Positions 34,306-45,646 of a stretch of 64,000 bases of DNA are shown piece after piece. The position numbers were made by a program, and so were the translations under genes. How positions within the stretch are numbered: position 1 is the first letter of the stretch; each line of letters begins with the position of its first letter. The notes under the pieces were generated by a model, which saw only the letters and a program-made list of their open reading frames with translations, did not search any database and was not told the origin of the DNA. Source of the DNA: Ophiosphaerella korrae (lineage: Eukaryota > Ascomycota > Dothideomycetes > Pleosporales > Phaeosphaeriaceae); contig JALNQF010000189.1 of NCBI GenBank assembly GCA_028456385.1, positions 19,183 through 83,182 of the forward strand, read 5' to 3'.

Positions 34306-34752
34306 TATGATCGAAATGCTGCTATTCCTGCTTCTGATTTAAATCATTTATCGGGCTCAGCATAAAACTACCCAAGCTCCTAGAGAGTAGGGGCAGGGCT
34401 TGATTAGATGTAATTGAGGATAATGTGGGAATGTTCTGTGAGGTGTAGGAAGAGCTGCCATTTGAAGAGGAGCTCCCAAGTAGTGGTTAGATAGGTAATA
34501 CCGGTGAGCGAGTGGCTGCCTAGCGATATGCGCCATGTCCTGCAAACTGAGTTGTGATGTATAAGTTATTTTTGGTGGTCGAGCGAAGTGCGGGCTTGGC
34601 GGCGCTTAGTTTCCAGAGCTCTCCACGATGTCTTTGCCTCCCCATTATTCAACACAATCCATTTCACCGCGCGTTGTCTGTAACGATAACACGAAAAACT
34701 CGATTCGTCAAGAAGCCAACTGCCCGCGCCTACACCTTGCCTCAAAGCTATT
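34306..34752. promoter_or_regulatory. Divergent promoter region
   Basis: About 450 bp between the unknown minus-strand gene and the APH-type gene. A short plus-strand frame here (34554-34820) overlaps the next start out of frame and is not called. Confidence 0.45.
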
Positions 34753-35631
34753 ATGGCTTGGGCGCCTGCTCAACTACCTTATCTCAAACCGCCCGACCTA
34801 CTACCAGCCCCTCTACCTAGCGAATCTCGTTTCTTCGAATCAACAGCCGTATTTCGGAATGATACATCCTATCACAGGGTGGTTGCGGTCGAGCCTCACT
34901 TTATTGTCAAATATGGACGGGGTGTTAAAGAGATCGAAGGCCAAGTACTTCTATTTCTCGAGCACCACCTCAAAGCTTACCATGGCCTGCCGAAACTCTA
35001 CGCAATGTATCGTATCGCAAGTACAGGCCATGTCTGTCTGATCATGCAACGCATGCTTGGCGTGTCACTCGATCAATTGTGGTCTACCCTCGAGGACTTC
35101 GAGAAATCCAAGATCTGTGCCAAATTAAACGGAATTATCACATCAATCCGAAGCATCCCAGCTCCTCCGCTCTACGGAAGTATTGACCAAGGCCGGTATC
35201 ACCATTATCTATTCTACAGTCCCGATGTTAACAAAGAAATATGTGGTCCATTCGAATCCGAGGACCACTTTAATGCGGCACTAGTAAAGCGGCTCCGGTC
35301 TGCTTGGGCACAAATGAAGAAACATAGTTTTAAGGCAGACTTCTATGAGAAAAACCTTGGAAGGGTATTAGTTGGTCATAAGCCTGTTTTCTCGCATTCA
35401 GATCTACAAAGAAAGAACGTGCTAGTGCATCGGGATACGACGCAGGGCTTGACGGTCAGCCTAATAGATTGGGAGGAGGCCGGCTGGTTTCCAGCTTATT
35501 GGGAATACTTCACTGCTCTGCAAGGCGTACAATGGGATGATGACTGGTCCCAGCGCATCGAAGAAATAACAGAACCTTGGCTCAGCGAAGCGGCAGTCAT
35601 GAGAATGGTGCATCAAGACCTTATATTCTGA
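34753..35631 (+). CDS. APH/choline-kinase-type phosphotransferase
   Basis: Single exon, 292 residues. It shows the aminoglycoside phosphotransferase fold: HFIVKYGRGVKEIEGQVLLF has the ATP-anchoring Lys and alpha-C Glu; LIMQRMLGVSLDQLW is the hinge; FSHSDLQRKNVLVH is the catalytic Brenner motif (HxDxxxxN, Ser in place of the common Gly); and LIDWEEAGWFPAYWEY is the metal-binding IDW motif. Fungi carry many such genes; most have no known substrate and should not be read as antibiotic resistance. All catalytic residues seem intact. The stop is 200 bp from the convergent neighbour. Confidence 0.82.
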   Translation: MAWAPAQLPYLKPPDLLPAPLPSESRFFESTAVFRNDTSYHRVVAVEPHFIVKYGRGVKEIEGQVLLFLEHHLKAYHGLPKLYAMYRIASTGHVCLIMQRMLGVSLDQLWSTLEDFEKSKICAKLNGIITSIRSIPAPPLYGSIDQGRYHHYLFYSPDVNKEICGPFESEDHFNAALVKRLRSAWAQMKKHSFKADFYEKNLGRVLVGHKPVFSHSDLQRKNVLVHRDTTQGLTVSLIDWEEAGWFPAYWEYFTALQGVQWDDDWSQRIEEITEPWLSEAAVMRMVHQDLIF

Positions 35632-35831
35632 GCGTTAATGTTTGCATTTGCTGGCTCTCTGATATGTCTCAGCTTGTTAAGCACAGAATCATCCAACGTA
35701 ATTCTTCTACAGGGAGCCGACTCTAAATAAACGAGTGATACAAGATATGTCCCTCCAGAGGTTCATAGTAACCTGTCTTGATTTTCAACCACAAAGTCGC
35801 GTTGTACTTAGCCAATCGTTTCTCAAGTATA

Positions 35832-36431
35832 TCACTGCCAAACCCACTCCTTCCCGTTCCAGTAACGGTACTGCTTTCGATCTTCGTCCCATACCCAACC
35901 TGTACTCTCCGCCGCAGCGACGGTCTGCGCTTGGCTACTACCTCCCCCTAACGGAGCTTGATCTAGATCGTTATGTAGCAGCTGATGCTGATACAACGCC
36001 GGAAGGGCTCGTTGTTCGGTCCATTCGGTACACTTGATGTACGGTGGTTTCTGCTCATTGGCCTGGTAGAATGACCCGTCTGGTTTGATTTGCTCAGTGG
36101 CCATGGTCTTAGGATTGAATGCCCTCTGAAGGTGAGGTGGCGGCACTGTCTGCAACACTTGGTCTAAACGCGTTGGGTAGTCTTCGGAGCGGATACGGCC
36201 GAGGTACGTCTTTGCGTAGTATGTCTGGGATAGTTCTGGGTTTCGTCCTGATTTATTTTCATATCTCATACCCGAGACCAAATCACCAGTAACGTGAAAG
36301 ATTTGACCTCCTCCGTCTGCTTGCGTCTCAACGAAGAGAACATTGTGATATCTCGTCTCATTACCCATCATAGGGTCTTGCATTCCCAGCGCGTATTGGA
36401 CTTTGTAGACATTGTATCCATAGCCCGGCAT
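35832..36431 (-). CDS. Small fungal protein of unknown function
   Basis: Single exon, 199 residues. It starts MPGYGYNVYKVQYALG and reads GQIFHVTGDLVSGMRYE mid-way, with KCTEWTEQRALPALYQHQLL later; this layout recurs in fungal hypothetical proteins as far as I recall. The last 20 residues are aromatic (WVWDEDRKQYRYWNGKEWVW), a WW-like pattern that may bind ligand or peptide. No signal peptide or membrane segment. Convergent with the kinase gene. Confidence 0.72.
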   Translation of the reverse strand: MPGYGYNVYKVQYALGMQDPMMGNETRYHNVLFVETQADGGGQIFHVTGDLVSGMRYENKSGRNPELSQTYYAKTYLGRIRSEDYPTRLDQVLQTVPPPHLQRAFNPKTMATEQIKPDGSFYQANEQKPPYIKCTEWTEQRALPALYQHQLLHNDLDQAPLGGGSSQAQTVAAAESTGWVWDEDRKQYRYWNGKEWVWQ

Positions 36432-37959
36432 TTCCGATGTGGAAGTTTCGGAAGATAGAATTGTGTAAAAACGTAAAACGCTGCGATGACCGCAAACGAC
36501 TGATGAAGAGGGGGGTCTAAAATATGCGAATAGCTATTGGAGTGGTGCAATACGGAACTGTACTAACATCTCCTTGTCTTATATGTTGAAGGGGGCAATC
36601 CCGACCCATCGGAGATGGCAGTGGAGAGCGGTGAGGAGGCAGGACCAGACGTGATTGTTTACGTTCCTGATTAGTGCTGGCTTCAGCCATATATAATTAG
36701 TTGCCCCAACAGATAGGATACTTCAATACAATTCCACAATATTTATCATTATATACCCACACAGCTTCTGCGTAGTGATATTGCGACACATCCTCAGACA
36801 GGGTATTAATCAGGCGTGTAATCACATGAAACTCTGAATGTCATGAAGAAACGCGCAGTTAGGATGGCCAAGACCCTGGAGTGATGGATAAGAAACCATT
36901 ACAGTGCTGACATAGTAACCCTGTGATACGATGCAAATAGACCGGCCTAACCTAGGCTCATTTCAATCGTTTTGGTACTCCCATTCATACCGCCTTTGTC
37001 TAGGGACTGAGCAAGTCCTCTCCAACGTTTAAGACATTTTAAGAAACAAACTCCTCGCCGCGCTTAGAAATTACGGATCACTTATGACATAAAGCGTACC
37101 GAGAGGCGAGGAACAGTAGCAGCGCTAACCAGCACCATCCAGCACCAACAGCTATGCCGCACCCTTGCAGAAACAATCCTAGCGCTAATAAGCTTGGAGT
37201 CGGCGCCACAAGTCACACAGAGCGCCAACAGCTGCGCCGCACCCTCCGCAATCCTAACACTAATCAGCCTCTAGAACTCGGATCTGTCGTTGGAAGTTTT
37301 GTAAGAGCCTATGCAACAACAATCTATTAGCCCTTCTCGTCATTCTCAATGCGCATTGTAGCCTTAGGATCTCATAACTCGAAATATGTTTTGGAATAGA
37401 GAGACGGGCCGAAGTAGTAAAGGAACGAACTGTACTGGGTAATATATCAGCAAACCAAAAGAGGAAGCAACAGCCTATAAGCATGCCTAAGCAGACAAGG
37501 GAAATGACTTCTGAATTTGCGCGGGAAAGACAAAGGATAGCTACGAAAATACGCAGCCTAGCCTTAGAATAGCAAGTAGACTCTTCAAACGACAGTAAAT
37601 CCTTTAACGAACGATGCTGCTTCTTAAATTTTAGTATGTCCAATTAATAAACTCTCTCAACTTTAAGACTAAAGTCTGTTCCTCCACAATTCAAGCACTT
37701 CGTAGTAGTAGTTAAGACAACGGCATAACAGCTGCTGCACCTTTTCATAGGAGGAGTGTTGTCTAGCAGGCTATTAAACTAACAATATAGCACTGCATTG
37801 TCGCTACATATAAAATCAGAAATATAACCGTTAGGGTTAGCAAAAAGTGTCTTTAGACAATATGAAGGCAGAAATACGACTTGTAGGAAAGCGAAAAACG
37901 GAATTTAGGAAACGAACGTTACTGTCTAGATCGGGACTTGGGACTTAGTCTAATAAATT
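36432..37959. other. Intergenic with a short direct repeat
   Basis: About 1.5 kb. Near 37135-37265 two related segments share CAACAGCTRYGCCGCACCCT and a following AATCCTARCRCTAATMAGC, a direct repeat with about 65-bp offset. A 127-codon minus frame (37260-37643) has no recognisable domain. AT content rises towards 37.9 kb. Confidence 0.5.
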
Positions 37960-39150
37960 TTACTAAAGCTTATGCATGCCAAGAGTTTGGGATATGATGT
38001 GCACATGCTTGAGAAATCATCCGCAGATTCGCTGAGCAGCTAGGCGGTAGAACTAGGTGCTGGCCTAGATGTATAGCAGTTTATCGATGAATACATCAAA
38101 CCTGATAGTCCTTATGCAAATACCGTTGAAATCATCAACCTAGAAGGCAGCATCATCAGTTCTATCCTATCCAAGGATCCGCACCAAGTGACTACCTGGA
38201 CTTTTCTCTACAATCTCTTTAAGAATTATTTCTTTATAAGTTCTAGCCTAAAAATAAGGTACAGGACTGGGAGACTTGTGCGAGAGGTCAAGCCTGAGGG
38301 CGACGGTATTGTAGTATCGTACTTGGATAATGCAACCGGAACTTGCATGACTTTCGAGCAGATTTGTTATTGCTGCTGATGGTGCATATTCGTCTATTTG
38401 AGCATCCCTCTATCCTGATTTTCCTCCGCGCTACACGGGCTTCGTTATATGGCAGTTTTTCTCTATTTTCAAATTATTACACCAAGGACTACTATGTCTA
38501 TGAAAGCGATTACAGCAGCTAGTTATCTGGAGCCCTACAGAAATAAAATTTACTAGCCTGGAAGCTCGATTACTAGCAAGCTCTCACATACCCTCCAAAA
38601 GAAGTAGAGGGTGATTAGTTATTGCAACGAAAAGATCCTTACAATCCCGGTGGCTATTGGGGCTGACATGCCTAATGGATACCTACGTATACTAGCTAGA
38701 AATGTTCTGTCCAAGCTGCTGAAAAAAACATGGAACACTTTTCTAATAACCTAAGCGCTGATTCTTATTATATTCGTGATTTCACTCTAAGAATTAATGC
38801 TTAGGTTATCCGAAGAGTGTTCTACTTTCTGTGTCACCCGCTATGCATCTATGGATAGATACGTGTACACTCTAACAGATTCGCTAATTACTAAGGACAG
38901 TGGTATTAGACAGACACTTATACCAATTATAGTATGCGACCTACTCCGTCAGGCCCGGGCGCTTCTATAGAGAGCGTCATCGACCTGGATACCAAAACTG
39001 ATGTGACATTTGATCTACAAAAGTGAATTAAGCAAAGATTACGAAGACAAGCACTTATATTGCTATTGGTTTGGTAGGTGCTTGCTATGTCTTCGCTAGC
39101 TTGGGCGACACTCTAGACGTTCACGATATTAACCGCCTCTTCGACTAGAA
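37960..39150 (+). pseudogene. RIP-decayed FAD monooxygenase
   Basis: Plus-strand remains of the same enzyme class as the intact gene at 21.6-22.9 kb. Readable pieces in order: HAKSLGYDVHMLEKSSADSL, then two TAG stops, then FIDEYIKPDSPYANTVEIIN, then RTGRLVREVKPEGDGIVVSY. After a frame change comes FVIAADGAYSSI-stop-ASLYPDF (the DG motif region, stop in place of Arg), then YTGFVIWQ. A far C-terminal piece, ACYVFASLGDTLDVHDINRL, is near 39080-39145. The FAD-binding loop is missing or unreadable. A MITE sits inside at 38732-38823. Non-functional. Confidence 0.8.
38732..38823. mobile_element. MITE, family member 1
   Basis: 92 bp with inverted ends: left GGAACACTTTTCTAATAACC then TAAGCGCTGATTCTT; the right end is the reverse complement with a few transitions (AACACTCTTCGGATAACCTA on the other strand). 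It lies in the decayed monooxygenase. A relative is at 51390-51539. Confidence 0.75.
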
Positions 39151-39549
39151 TACCTCACAACTGTAGCAATTTTATATTCTAGCTCTAAAGTTTTACTTCC
39201 TCAAACTCAGCTTTCCATGGCTAGGAATTCTTTAGGGTTCGAGTTCGAGCCGGCCAGAAAGAGATTCTTACAATCTTCATTATTGCACAAGAATCGCGGG
39301 AAATTGTATGTGTATCTAGTCTGTATTCCTCTTGTACTGTATGTGATAGAATGCTATTGGATTGGTCAGTAGTGCAGGGCTTTTCTATCAGATAAACCTG
39401 CAGTATCCAATATACTCGACAATAGCGAAAATCGGTAAGGCAAGTCAAGTGCTTTTGTCGGAATTCGAGTATATTGCTAAAACGATAACTTCTGGCATTC
39501 TAGTAGTACCCTATCAAGTTCCCCATGAACTTGCCAGCGCAGTCGTCAT
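39151..39549. other. Short intergenic stretch
   Basis: Between the decayed monooxygenase and the stop of the next minus-strand gene. No coding signal beyond short frames. Confidence 0.45.
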
Positions 39550-41397
39550 CTATTTAAACCCAACAAGATCATGCTTCAAAACGGGCGCTCCAACTAGGAT
39601 AGGTCTATCAACCTCGTCCAGGAGCTGCAAAAACCTCCCGGGAGTCTCGAGCGCAACGTGTTGCCACATGAATAATTTCATGGAAGGACCGGTGCCAAGC
39701 TCCCTCGCTTCCTCCTTTGACGCTTGCAGCTGCTTTGAGAGCCCTGGTGCCACGTCGTCCATGATACCATAGATCACGGCATCCTCGCCTTGATTGCCTT
39801 CCTCGCCTAGAAGGGGGAAAGCATAATGGCGGTGGTCCGCGAAAATTGCGAGGACGTTGCGGTCTTGGTCGCTTGCAAGAAGGTCTTTGCAGTGCTGCAT
39901 ATTGTCTTCACAGTTGTCATCCTTATGGAGTTTGGTGGTGGGAAGTCGCTCCAGGTATTCTGCGGTCTCACCATCAAGGCTGTTGCCGCAAACAACAATG
40001 TGGGGGCGGCATGACTGGCGAAGCTCATCCAGCTCAGCATTAGTGACTTGGCCCAAATCCCAACGTATGTTCTCACGAATGACCGACTCTGTGTTTTGGC
40101 GGCTATTGATGTCTGAGACTCGTAGGCAAGCATTGAATATGTTGATATGGAATCCTGATGGATATTAGGTTGGGATCGGCCATGGAGTTGGCATGTACGT
40201 ACCATGTGAACAGTAACGCCGCGAAACTATGATCACTGGAGTGGATGTTTGGGCCCATAGTTCGCGGAGGACAAGGTAGCCGAGGTAACAAGAGACGGAG
40301 GTCACACCCTTGGCGCTAGTCCTTTTGGATTTGTCAAGGAGACTGTGAAAGAATGTCAACTTATGTTTACGCCATATTATTGTACATGGTGTGACGTACC
40401 TGGTCATCAAATGTCGATCAGGTGAAAACATCCGAGAAGCCGAGCTCAGCCATGAGCAACTCAGGTCTGAAAGGTAACTTTGCAGAACTGAGAATTCCTG
40501 TTCAATGGGCTTCTTTGTCGGTGGCTGGTAGGGGTGAGGGAATTTACCGTCTAGTAACTGGTAGCTAAACTGGAAGGCTATTTGAGGGTTGATGTTTGCC
40601 CCGTACACATTAGCACGAATGGTAAAGTGCTTGTACTTGGACAAAGTGTACGAGTAGACCAGAAAATGTACTACTTGGTGCCAGTCCCAAGGCTCCCAGT
40701 AAGCCGAGCTGGCCTCCGAAAAAACGACTGAAGGAACCTCCAACTGCTTCCCGTTTTGCTCGGCTGGTATAGCATCAGAAATGGAAGTCGCACTAGATGC
40801 GATCGTGTTGGCATTGCCGACACTGCCTTCACTCGAACGGTCGCGACTGGTGGCTCGGCTAACAACGCTGCTGGCGACAGAGCAGAATAGGGTGGGGTTT
40901 GGCATTCCCTGATCGCCGCGTGGCGTCCTTACATCAGTCCATTCAAGCCTCTGAAGAATCTCGTCGATGCTCATGCCGTGCTTAGACATTCCTAGTGTTT
41001 CTGGGGCTGCTTTTTTGACAGTCAAATTACAGATATCCTGGCAAAAGATGCGAGCATTTTCGACGACCTTTTTTAAGCGCTTGATGGTTTGCTCAATAGA
41101 GGAAATTTCCATAGCGGATGAACCATGCTGCCGATATCGATTCACGATTTCAAGCAGCATACATGCTCGAAGTTGGCAGGATGTGTCGCCTACATGGGCA
41201 TCGAATGCCAGATATCCAGGGGAAGCCCCGTCGACTTCTTCCTCTCGAAGGAGCTTGAGGAACAGTTGCAGTGCATCGACAGCATCACTAGCTCCGCGTA
41301 CGATATTGAACAAGTGTCTAGGGATAGAAATGGGTTTGTGACGTGCACTGGAAGAAAATTTGGCATGCTTTCCAGCTGGAAATAGATATGTTGACAT
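39550..41397 (-). CDS. Unknown 566-residue protein
   Basis: Model complement(join(39550..40112, 40203..40342, 40400..41397)), 566 residues; both introns (57 and 90 bp) are GT-AG and phases agree. Residues 1-160 are helical with several Cys (DTSCQLRACMLLEIVNRYR; ICNLTVKKAAPE). About 190-240 are Ser/Ala-rich. A segment WEPWDWHQVVHFLVYSYTLS follows. The C-terminal half (after residue 380) looks like an alpha/beta domain: RPHIVVCGNSLDGETAEYLE, NVLAIFADHRHYAFPLLGEE, AVIYGIMDDVAPGLSKQL. I do not recognise the family. No signal peptide. It stands alone between the decayed monooxygenase and the tailoring genes. Confidence 0.75.
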
Positions 41398-44176
41398 TTT
41401 GAATGAACAGAGGGTGGTATAATGTGGAGGTAGTCTTGAGTGATCAGTGTGTTATGGAGGCACAAATCATTATAGAAGCCTAAACGCCCCCTCTCCAATT
41501 AATAATTTCCTGCTACTCTCAGATCTGAGCATGCAGCCTTCGCCGCTTGGAATTGTACCTGTGCGTTGTTAGCAAGATTCTCACTGTCTGATGCGTCCCA
41601 CTTTCTCCGCTCGTGAGCCTTGTGACCATGGACCCAGTATTTAGCACTAGGCTCCAAAACTCAGCAAGCCCATCCTTTGGATCCTATAGGATTACGATTG
41701 CGCTCAGGGACTACGTACTACGTTCGCAATCCCGGCTTGGATGACTAGCCCAATCTTACGCCTAGGGCTAAGTGATTAGCCGGATTCGGGTAAGGATCAA
41801 CCGGATTACCTTTACCTCAACAACCACCTACCCTACACGCATATGTACGTAACTTTCACGCGTATTACAGTTTTGAAACTGTTGAATACCGCTAAATGTT
41901 AGCTGACGTGTTATGGGCGCCTGTAAATTAATAAGTGTTGCAAAGATAGCTTTGCCCAAACGGGATAAAATCCTAATAGGGTCTACTCTGGGTGCCTAGG
42001 TACTAAAAACTAAGCACGATTTAGTATCGGAACTTACAATATACGCAGGATCGATATATATGCAAATTCAAATGCTTCGTCACGCCGAAAAACCTGGCAT
42101 CAAATACCCACCAGAATCAGTATTACCTGCAGCGGTGAGGGGTTAAACTGCCTTCAAGTCAATAGGATATACTCAACATTTAGCGACAAGAAAGCCCTAG
42201 TCAACGGAGAAACCAACGCTCTTGAATGGGATAGGTACATAACTATTTTACCTGGTCAGATTGTAAATAGGGCACCATAAGTTAGAGCAACAAAAGTTCC
42301 ATTATTTTGAAGTAAGGGAATTTCAGCATCACCCGATGCTCTGACAAGGCCCTGCTTGAGGACTGCATACCTTTTCAATTTTGAGGATGGCCCGGCGACC
42401 TATATTTTGTAGAGGACTTAGCAAGTAGCTAACATTCAGATCTTACTAAAGGGGGATATAAGAAGGCCAGCGTTCGGGAGACTAAGCACCTAAGAAACTC
42501 ACCAAATCTCAAGATCCAAACCCCATCAAATCTGTCTACAAATTGGGCAAAAAAAAAAAAAAAAAAAATCGTGTACACGCAAGAGGCTCCATACCGGTAG
42601 GATCTCTGAACTTATATCGCTGAAGATTGTAAGAAAGTCGATATAAACGAGATTTATCAGTATACTACCAATATACGGAGGCGCTGTAAGGAAGTAACTA
42701 ATACCTCAAGAGGATAAGCAAAGTACCAGTAATTAACTGCTTCAATACTCTATAATCACTGCAAACCAAACAAGGCGTATTCTATACAGTATAGATTGGT
42801 TCCGCTACCAAACAGCCCCATCTGATGCCATAGCCAAATGCCCAGTAATGACATTGACATCCAATTAGCCTTCACCCTGGTTGGAGGATTAGGCTAGTTA
42901 ACCGAGCCGGGATTGTGGCAATACCTGGGCACTGTTCGCCGGCAATACCCGTCACACTAGCCAAGTTGACTCATTCACAAAGGATGCCGCAACTAGGTAC
43001 CGCCGCAATGGCCAAGATGACTTGCGGAGCTATCTTGGCCAGTGCGTCAGGTGGGCATCGCGCAGCACGGTGAGGCACAGAGTGACCCACTTAAAAAAAT
43101 CATTTTACTTGCCGAACGCTAAATGACAACATATCAACATATTCATATTACATTTGAGGAGGTATGTGCTGACGTGCATTGTGATGATTTACAAGGATCG
43201 TGACAACATACGCGGACATAAGACGGATTATGGACTTGCCCTCCGGCCTAGTATGCTCCGTTATTTCTTTTGTACTCACCTGCTTGGCTTTTTTGTCTAT
43301 AGGCTACCACTGTCTTAATTAAGTATGCTCTGCATAGGTTTCGTCGAATTTGCCAGTTTCTACTACTAGAAATCTATCACTAGAAACTAGGTAATCCCCA
43401 TGAAATTTCATAGAAAAGATAAAAAACTAGACATAATGGCATAGGGAAATGCTTAGTGGGGTTGAGAAAATATCCCACGTGGTACCATACGCACTAAAGC
43501 GACAGTAGAGCTAACGAAAGTGGGTACATGACATTCAGAATAAGCTTATCAACACTGGCTAAGCACGGAATTCTTACTTCAGACGAGTTTTTTCATCAAT
43601 AAGCGCTCCCATGCGTTTAAATGCAGTGTTGCATTCCAATACTCGAATCCACGTGAGTGGAGCGGTAGAGGCCAGCGATGCGGTGAGACCTGAGAAGGTC
43701 GCTACCTAAAAAGTGCTGCATCCTATGCTCAGCTTATTTTAGGCCTGTATAGACGTAAGACTTGAGTCTAATCGACCACGTCTTAAACCATTGGTTCGGT
43801 TCCAGGCTCAGAACACTGACCTGGTGCGTGGGGCTCCAGCATAACGTCAATACTAAAAAATATTATTCTTGGGCAGCATAACGCCGCCGGCAGACACGAC
43901 ATAGGCCTGAATGTAGAAATATGCAATGCAACGTGCACGGCCCTAAGCGAGTGGATGACGGGGTTACGTAGGCGCTGCAATTCCAGGACACAGCGAAGCT
44001 TCTAATCCATGATTAGAAGACCTTTTTTGATCCTAAATGCTGAGGCCAAATGCGAGGCCTGCATATGGTAAATAGAAAGGCTTCAGCGACATGAGGTCAC
44101 GAGAACATCAAAGTCTTATTGCTATAGACTACCAACATATCTCTCTACATCCTGCGCCGAATATTGACGACCTAGC
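41398..44176. other. Long gene-free stretch, 2.8 kb
   Basis: No supportable gene. Contains a poly-A run at about 42548-42568 and a small perfect hairpin near 43009-43040 (GGCCAAGAT...ATCTTGGCC). Stop codons are dense and composition is mildly AT-rich, as in decayed accessory DNA. A minus frame at 43783-43980 has no features. Confidence 0.5.
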
Positions 44177-45646
44177 TCAATCAAGCTTTCGGCATTCTAT
44201 GATGACCAATGGACCCATATTCCTCCAGAAATGTACCGCCTCCAACCCTGCTTGTTTAAGCAGTTCTATGTATTGAGCTTGCGTGCGCTGCCGTGCGTTG
44301 AGGCAGGCCAGAACCTGTAAATCCAAACGGCTTATGTGGGCGGCACCCCAGTTGGCGAGGAGTGGCTCGGGGGCGGCAAAGTCATCTCTAATCGGACCTG
44401 TATCACTGTTCGTGTTCAGAGGAAGTCGATAGGACGGTAGAACGACGTGCTCGCAGATCAGCAGCTTGGTGGAAGATGTCATTTTGGCTGCAGTATTGGC
44501 TAAAATCTTCACGGACTCGGTGTCAGGCCAATCATGTATCACATGCCGCATGAAATAAATATCGGCCTCTTCAGTTTGTGGGGTAAAGAAATCATGGACA
44601 GCGAACTTCACACCACCTTCCTTGATTGCGTCTGGGTATTCCTCGTTCCAGATCTTTCGAAATAGTTAACTTGATGTGTCGTATGCCAAGACCAAGAGGA
44701 ATAATGTGACATACCCTTTCAAAATTCGGACGAGTATCAGGTATGTCTTGCACGACAAGTCGCAAGTCCTTGAATGCTTTGATGACGGGCTTAGTTCCGC
44801 CACCAGCTCCTCCACCAATGTCAACAATCTTAGCATTACCTTCCCTCGCCCAGGGGTAAACGCTAAGAAATTCTTCAGTGTTGACCTTAGTGCCGCTAGC
44901 AAAAGCCACTTTAGTACGCTTTCCTACTTCGGGTTCAACTTCAGAAAGGTATTGGAAGATCTTCAGGTCGGTGTTGTAAGCGAGATTGAAGGCTGTCTTG
45001 TCAGGAGCATTTGAGTTCTTGAATTCAGGGAGTTTTAAAGCCTCCCAAGCCTTGCATGAGCTCCTTCGAACCAAATCAAGGCAATGAGCTACGTGCGCTC
45101 GTTTTCCCTCCTCGCGGACTAATCCGGATAAGGAGGTATTCCCGAAGACGTTGGGAGAAGTTTCGCGAAATACGTGACTGTTGCAGAGGTTGCGCATGTA
45201 ACGAGCCAGCTTATCACTTTCGATTCCTGCTCTACCGGCAATTTCATCAACGTGCATCTCCGTATTGCCGATGATATTCGCTACATCAGCCTCAACGCAG
45301 ACGAGAAGGGCAGTCCCATCATGAAACTATACTTCCAGTTAGCGGTGTAGAGGCTAATAAATATCCTGCCGTTTGGAAGTGGAGTAATGCATACACCCAT
45401 GAAGATGTCATTCAAGAAAGTGTGCGGGTCAGTAAGTGCACGTAACATTTGGGCGGAGCTCGAGATTGTCTTCAGCGCCTTTCTGACATCTGTATTGGCT
45501 GATTGGTGAATCGGATGCAGCTCGAGGGCGTCCAAGGAAACCGGTATTTCGCGGAATTCCATTTCGTTTTTCTGCAAAGTGACGATTGAGACATCGATCA
45601 GGTCACGAAGCTGCTCCAGAGGAGCCAGTAGAATCTTTCCAGCCAT
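44177..45646 (-). CDS. SAM-dependent O-methyltransferase (COMT-like) 1
   Basis: Model complement(join(44177..44653, 44715..45326, 45395..45646)), 446 residues; introns 61 and 68 bp, phases agree. I chose the ATG at 45646 (MAGKILLAPLEQLRD); the upstream frame lacks an earlier ATG. The N-terminal part (EADVANIIGNTEMHVDEIAG) is the winged-helix dimerization domain. KIVDIGGGAGGG is SAM motif I; VVQDIPDTRPNFERIW follows; VKFAVHDFFTP is motif II-like; YFMRHVIHDWPD holds the catalytic His. Family members methylate phenolic hydroxyls of polyketides, as in aflatoxin-type pathways. Divergent from the P450 at 46903 over a 1.25-kb interval. Intact. Confidence 0.88.

Noticed and set aside
37260..37643. 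127-codon minus frame
   Set aside because: Mildly AT-rich, no recognised motif and no supporting neighbours; could be decayed transposon sequence but not shown.
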